Origin: Pseudofrankia inefficax
GTDB taxonomy: Bacteria > Actinomycetota > Actinomycetes > Frankiales > Frankiaceae
Direction of reading: 5' to 3'
Length of the DNA stretch: 64,000 bases
NCBI RefSeq assembly: GCF_000166135.1
Contig: NC_014666.1
Coordinates: 4,960,001 to 5,024,000 of the forward strand
This document shows, one piece after another, positions 62,038 to 64,000 of this stretch. Position numbers and translations under genes: made by a program. The notes below the pieces were generated by a model, which was not told the DNA's origin, searched no databases, and worked only from the letters and a program-made list of their open reading frames with translations. The first letter of the stretch is position 1. Each line of letters begins with the position of its first letter.

Positions 62038-62721
62038 ATGGTCCTGGCCAGTAATTCCCGCGTCAGGGCCAGCCCGGTGCGCTCGCATGCGGCGAGCGAC
62101 AAGGCGCGGCTCCTCGACGCGACGCGGAGTCTCATCGTCGAAAAGGGCGTCACCGATTTCACCGTGCGGGACGTCCTCGACGCTTCGAGGCTGTCCTTCC
62201 GCTGCTTCTACCAGCATTTCTCCGGCAGAGATGAACTGCTCATCACCCTGATGGACGAGACGGTGCGGGCCTGCGCGCAGCAGATCCTGGCGAGCGTTCC
62301 AAACAGCTCCGGTCCGCTGGAACGGCTCAGGTCCGCCGTTCACGTTCTGTTCGAGCAGTCGGCGCCGGACGAGCGTGGACGGCCCGGGCTCCTCAGCCAT
62401 TTCGCCCCACTGACGGTGTCGTCCCACCCGGCCAGCGGCCGGGTGGCGCTCCAGCCGCTTCTTCAGGTGTTCACCGAGATGATGGCCGACGCGGAACAGG
62501 CCGGGCAGGTGCGCCCGCGCCTTCGGTCAGGCGCGGCCGCCACCGCCGTGGTGCACACCGCCCTGTTCCTCGCCGGCGTCGCCAGCGCGGGGTACGGTCA
62601 CCCGCTGACGGCGGCCGAGGTCTGGGACTTCTGTACGGGCGGACTTATTCGCGGCTGGTCCCCGCGCGAGGGTTCCGTGCGCGCTTCCGAAGACGCCGAC
62701 CAGAAGCCCTCTCGCGACTGA
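62038..62721 (+). CDS. TetR-family transcriptional regulator
   Basis: A 227-residue TetR protein with helix-turn-helix at about 25-70 (LIVEKGVTDFTVRDVLDASRLSFRCFYQHFSGRDELL) and a ligand domain. ATG is preceded by AGGAGGG. An operator-like palindrome lies 95 bp upstream and another 57 bp downstream, before the HSL hydrolase. It is not a close relative of the TetR pair at 13999 and 21852, so more than one TetR may compete for or share the palindrome family. Confidence 0.88.
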   Translation: MVLASNSRVRASPVRSHAASDKARLLDATRSLIVEKGVTDFTVRDVLDASRLSFRCFYQHFSGRDELLITLMDETVRACAQQILASVPNSSGPLERLRSAVHVLFEQSAPDERGRPGLLSHFAPLTVSSHPASGRVALQPLLQVFTEMMADAEQAGQVRPRLRSGAAATAVVHTALFLAGVASAGYGHPLTAAEVWDFCTGGLIRGWSPREGSVRASEDADQKPSRD

Positions 62722-62778
62722 AGGTCTGCCCGTGCGGAGGCGGTCGCCGTCTCGCCGTGGCCGGCGGCACGCACCCTG

Positions 62779-62798
62779 TGCTAAACAGGTGGTCAGCA
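62779..62798. promoter_or_regulatory. Operator-like palindrome, site 13
   Basis: Halves TGCTAAAC and GGTCAGCA flank AGGT; one more base on each side also pairs (62778 and 62799). It lies 111 bp before the HSL hydrolase. Confidence 0.6.
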
Positions 62799-62908
62799 CA
62801 ACCGGCCACCGTTGAACCGACGGCCGAGACGATCTGGAACGGCAGGCGCACCCGCACACGCGGCGGCCCGACTGCCGGCCCAGATCTCGGCCCGCTGGGG
62901 AGGATGTC

Positions 62909-63889
62909 ATGAGCGAGAACGACTCGCCGCCCGCCTTACGGGTCCCGGCGCGCGAGATCCCGGTTCCCACCTCGATCAGCCCGCAGGCGCAGGCGGTGCT
63001 GGCCCAGGGCGTGATCGGCGGTACGCCGCAGCCACCGCCCGACGACCTCGACGCCTGGCGGGTGATGATCGCCCAGACCAGCGAGCTGGTGCGCGGCATG
63101 CTCACCCAGGGCCCACCCCCGAACGCCGACGTCGAGGACACCGAGATCGCCGGCGTCCGCACCTTCACCATCACCCCGCACAGCACCGGAGCGGCGGACA
63201 GGCGGATCTACCTCGACATCCACGGCGGCGCGCTCGTCGGCGGCGGGGACGAGCTGTGCCGCGTCACCGGCATCGCGGCGGCCAACCGGTTCGGCATCCG
63301 GGTGTGGGCACCGGACTACCGGATGCCCCCCGACCATCCCTACCCCACGCCACTCGACGACTGCCTCGCCGTCTACCGACAGGTACTCGCGTCCTACGGC
63401 CCGGAGAACGTCGTCGTCGGCGGCGGCTCGGCCGGAGGCAACCTCGCCGCCGCGCTCATCCTGCGGGCCCGTGACGAAGGTCTGCCACTGCCCGCCGCCG
63501 CGGTGCTCATCAGCCCCGAGGTCGACCTCACCGAGTCCGGCGACACCTTCCACACGATGCTCGGCGTCGACACCGTCGGCGGCGGCCAGAGCCTGATGAA
63601 CGCCAACCTGCTCTACGCGGGCGGCCACGACCTGACCCATCCCTATCTGTCGCCCCTGTTCGGCGACTTCGCCAAGGGCTTCCCCCCGACCCTGCTCACC
63701 AGCGGCACGCGGGACTTCTTCCTGTCCAACACCGTCCGCATGCACCGCGCGCTGCGGGCGGCCGGCGTCGACGCCCAGCTCCATGTCCTGGAGGCGTGCC
63801 CCCACGGCGGCTTCATGGTCGACACACCCGAACAAAGCGAGCTCGACGCGGACATCCGCCAGTTCATCGACCAGCGGCTGAGCGGCTGA
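62909..63889 (+). CDS. HSL-type alpha/beta hydrolase
   Basis: A 326-residue family-IV-like esterase. The oxyanion motif is HGGA (105-108), nucleophile Ser174 in GGGSAGGN, acid in SGTRDFFLSN and His in ACPHGGFMVD. The N-terminus MSENDSPPALRVPAREIPVP matches the paralogue at 7654-8649. ATG follows GGGGAGGATGTC. It has a TTA codon at position 10. It is downstream of a TetR gene with an operator-like site in between, and a hairpin follows it, so it is probably a single regulated unit. Confidence 0.9.
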   Translation: MSENDSPPALRVPAREIPVPTSISPQAQAVLAQGVIGGTPQPPPDDLDAWRVMIAQTSELVRGMLTQGPPPNADVEDTEIAGVRTFTITPHSTGAADRRIYLDIHGGALVGGGDELCRVTGIAAANRFGIRVWAPDYRMPPDHPYPTPLDDCLAVYRQVLASYGPENVVVGGGSAGGNLAAALILRARDEGLPLPAAAVLISPEVDLTESGDTFHTMLGVDTVGGGQSLMNANLLYAGGHDLTHPYLSPLFGDFAKGFPPTLLTSGTRDFFLSNTVRMHRALRAAGVDAQLHVLEACPHGGFMVDTPEQSELDADIRQFIDQRLSG

Positions 63890-63928
63890 GCGGAGCGCCG
63901 GCTCGCCCCCGGCGCCAGCGGCGACACA

Positions 63929-63957
63929 CCGGCCGGCTGGAACACCAGCCGGGCCGG
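63929..63957 (+). terminator. Hairpin terminator
   Basis: CCGGCCGGCTGG pairs with CCAGCCGGGCCGG, with one bulged base and a 4-base loop, about 40 bp after the HSL hydrolase stop. Confidence 0.6.
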
Positions 63958-64000
63958 CCGGATTGAACGCCATGTGACTGTGTCTTCGAGTGCCGCGCCG

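Noticed and set aside
63962-63982. GATTGAAC-GCCAT-GTGACTGT near the right edge
   Set aside because: The centre has five bases, the right half matches poorly, and the downstream gene is not in the window.
1-64000. Mobile elements, CRISPR arrays, tRNA or rRNA genes
   Set aside because: I saw no transposase, integrase, regularly spaced direct repeats or tRNA-like cloverleaf despite the mosaic look of the island.

Overview
The window is about 70% G+C with compact, frequently overlapping genes, GTG/TTG starts beside ATG, Rieske/meta-cleavage catabolism, F420-type (LLM) oxidoreductase, many CocE/NonD hydrolases and many TetR regulators. This fits a soil actinomycete, most like the Frankia/Pseudofrankia group by gene content (inference; no rRNA is present). 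I count 53 protein genes and see no tRNA, rRNA, CRISPR array, insertion sequence or phage gene. The region reads as a large catabolic island for ester-linked or aryl carboxylic compounds.

Layout. 1-0.9 kb: SnoaL-like protein behind two operator-like palindromes. 0.9-4.2 kb (minus): SDR, LLM oxidoreductase, zinc alcohol dehydrogenase. 4.3-13.6 kb (minus): a tight esterase/ligase run (CocE, tannase family, alpha/beta hydrolase, HSL-type hydrolase, CocE, acyl-CoA synthetase). 14-22.5 kb: TetR, substrate-binding lipoprotein, Rossmann dehydrogenase, two-component system, SGNH hydrolase, lipoprotein hydrolase, TetR. 22.7-25.7 kb: SDR, VOC protein, XRE-cupin and IclR regulators. 25.8-46.6 kb: aromatic catabolism in three blocks: mhpB plus a quinone-oxidoreductase-like gene (minus); ring-hydroxylating dioxygenase alpha, ferredoxin and beta, C-C hydrolase, dihydrodiol dehydrogenase, CoA ligase and a binding lipoprotein (plus); mhpD-mhpF-mhpE, CocE, a fluoroacetate-dehalogenase-like hydrolase and a CoA ligase (plus). 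46.8-64 kb: two more paralogous binding lipoproteins, further hydrolases, a PD40-like lipoprotein, a membrane GGDEF protein, a five-gene minus operon (CoA ligase, crotonase, SDR, HSL hydrolase, CocE), TetR genes and a last HSL hydrolase.

How it may work together (inference). Binding lipoproteins capture a carboxylate or ester; about 16 alpha/beta or SGNH hydrolases release acids and alcohols; four AMP-forming ligases make CoA thioesters; SDR/ADH/crotonase enzymes process them; aryl acids go through cis-dihydroxylation, dehydrogenation, MhpB ring cleavage, C-C hydrolysis and MhpD/E/F to pyruvate and acetyl-CoA. No ferredoxin reductase and no ABC permease or ATPase is present, so the cluster depends on genes elsewhere.

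The most striking unexplained signal is a dispersed 20-bp palindrome family, roughly TGCTnAAC-N4-GTTnAGCA (8-4-8), which I found thirteen times, always between genes and near a start codon, across the whole 64 kb. It flanks three TetR genes and precedes binding-protein, hydrolase, SDR, LLM and mhpDFE units. It looks like a common operator tying the separate modules into one regulon.
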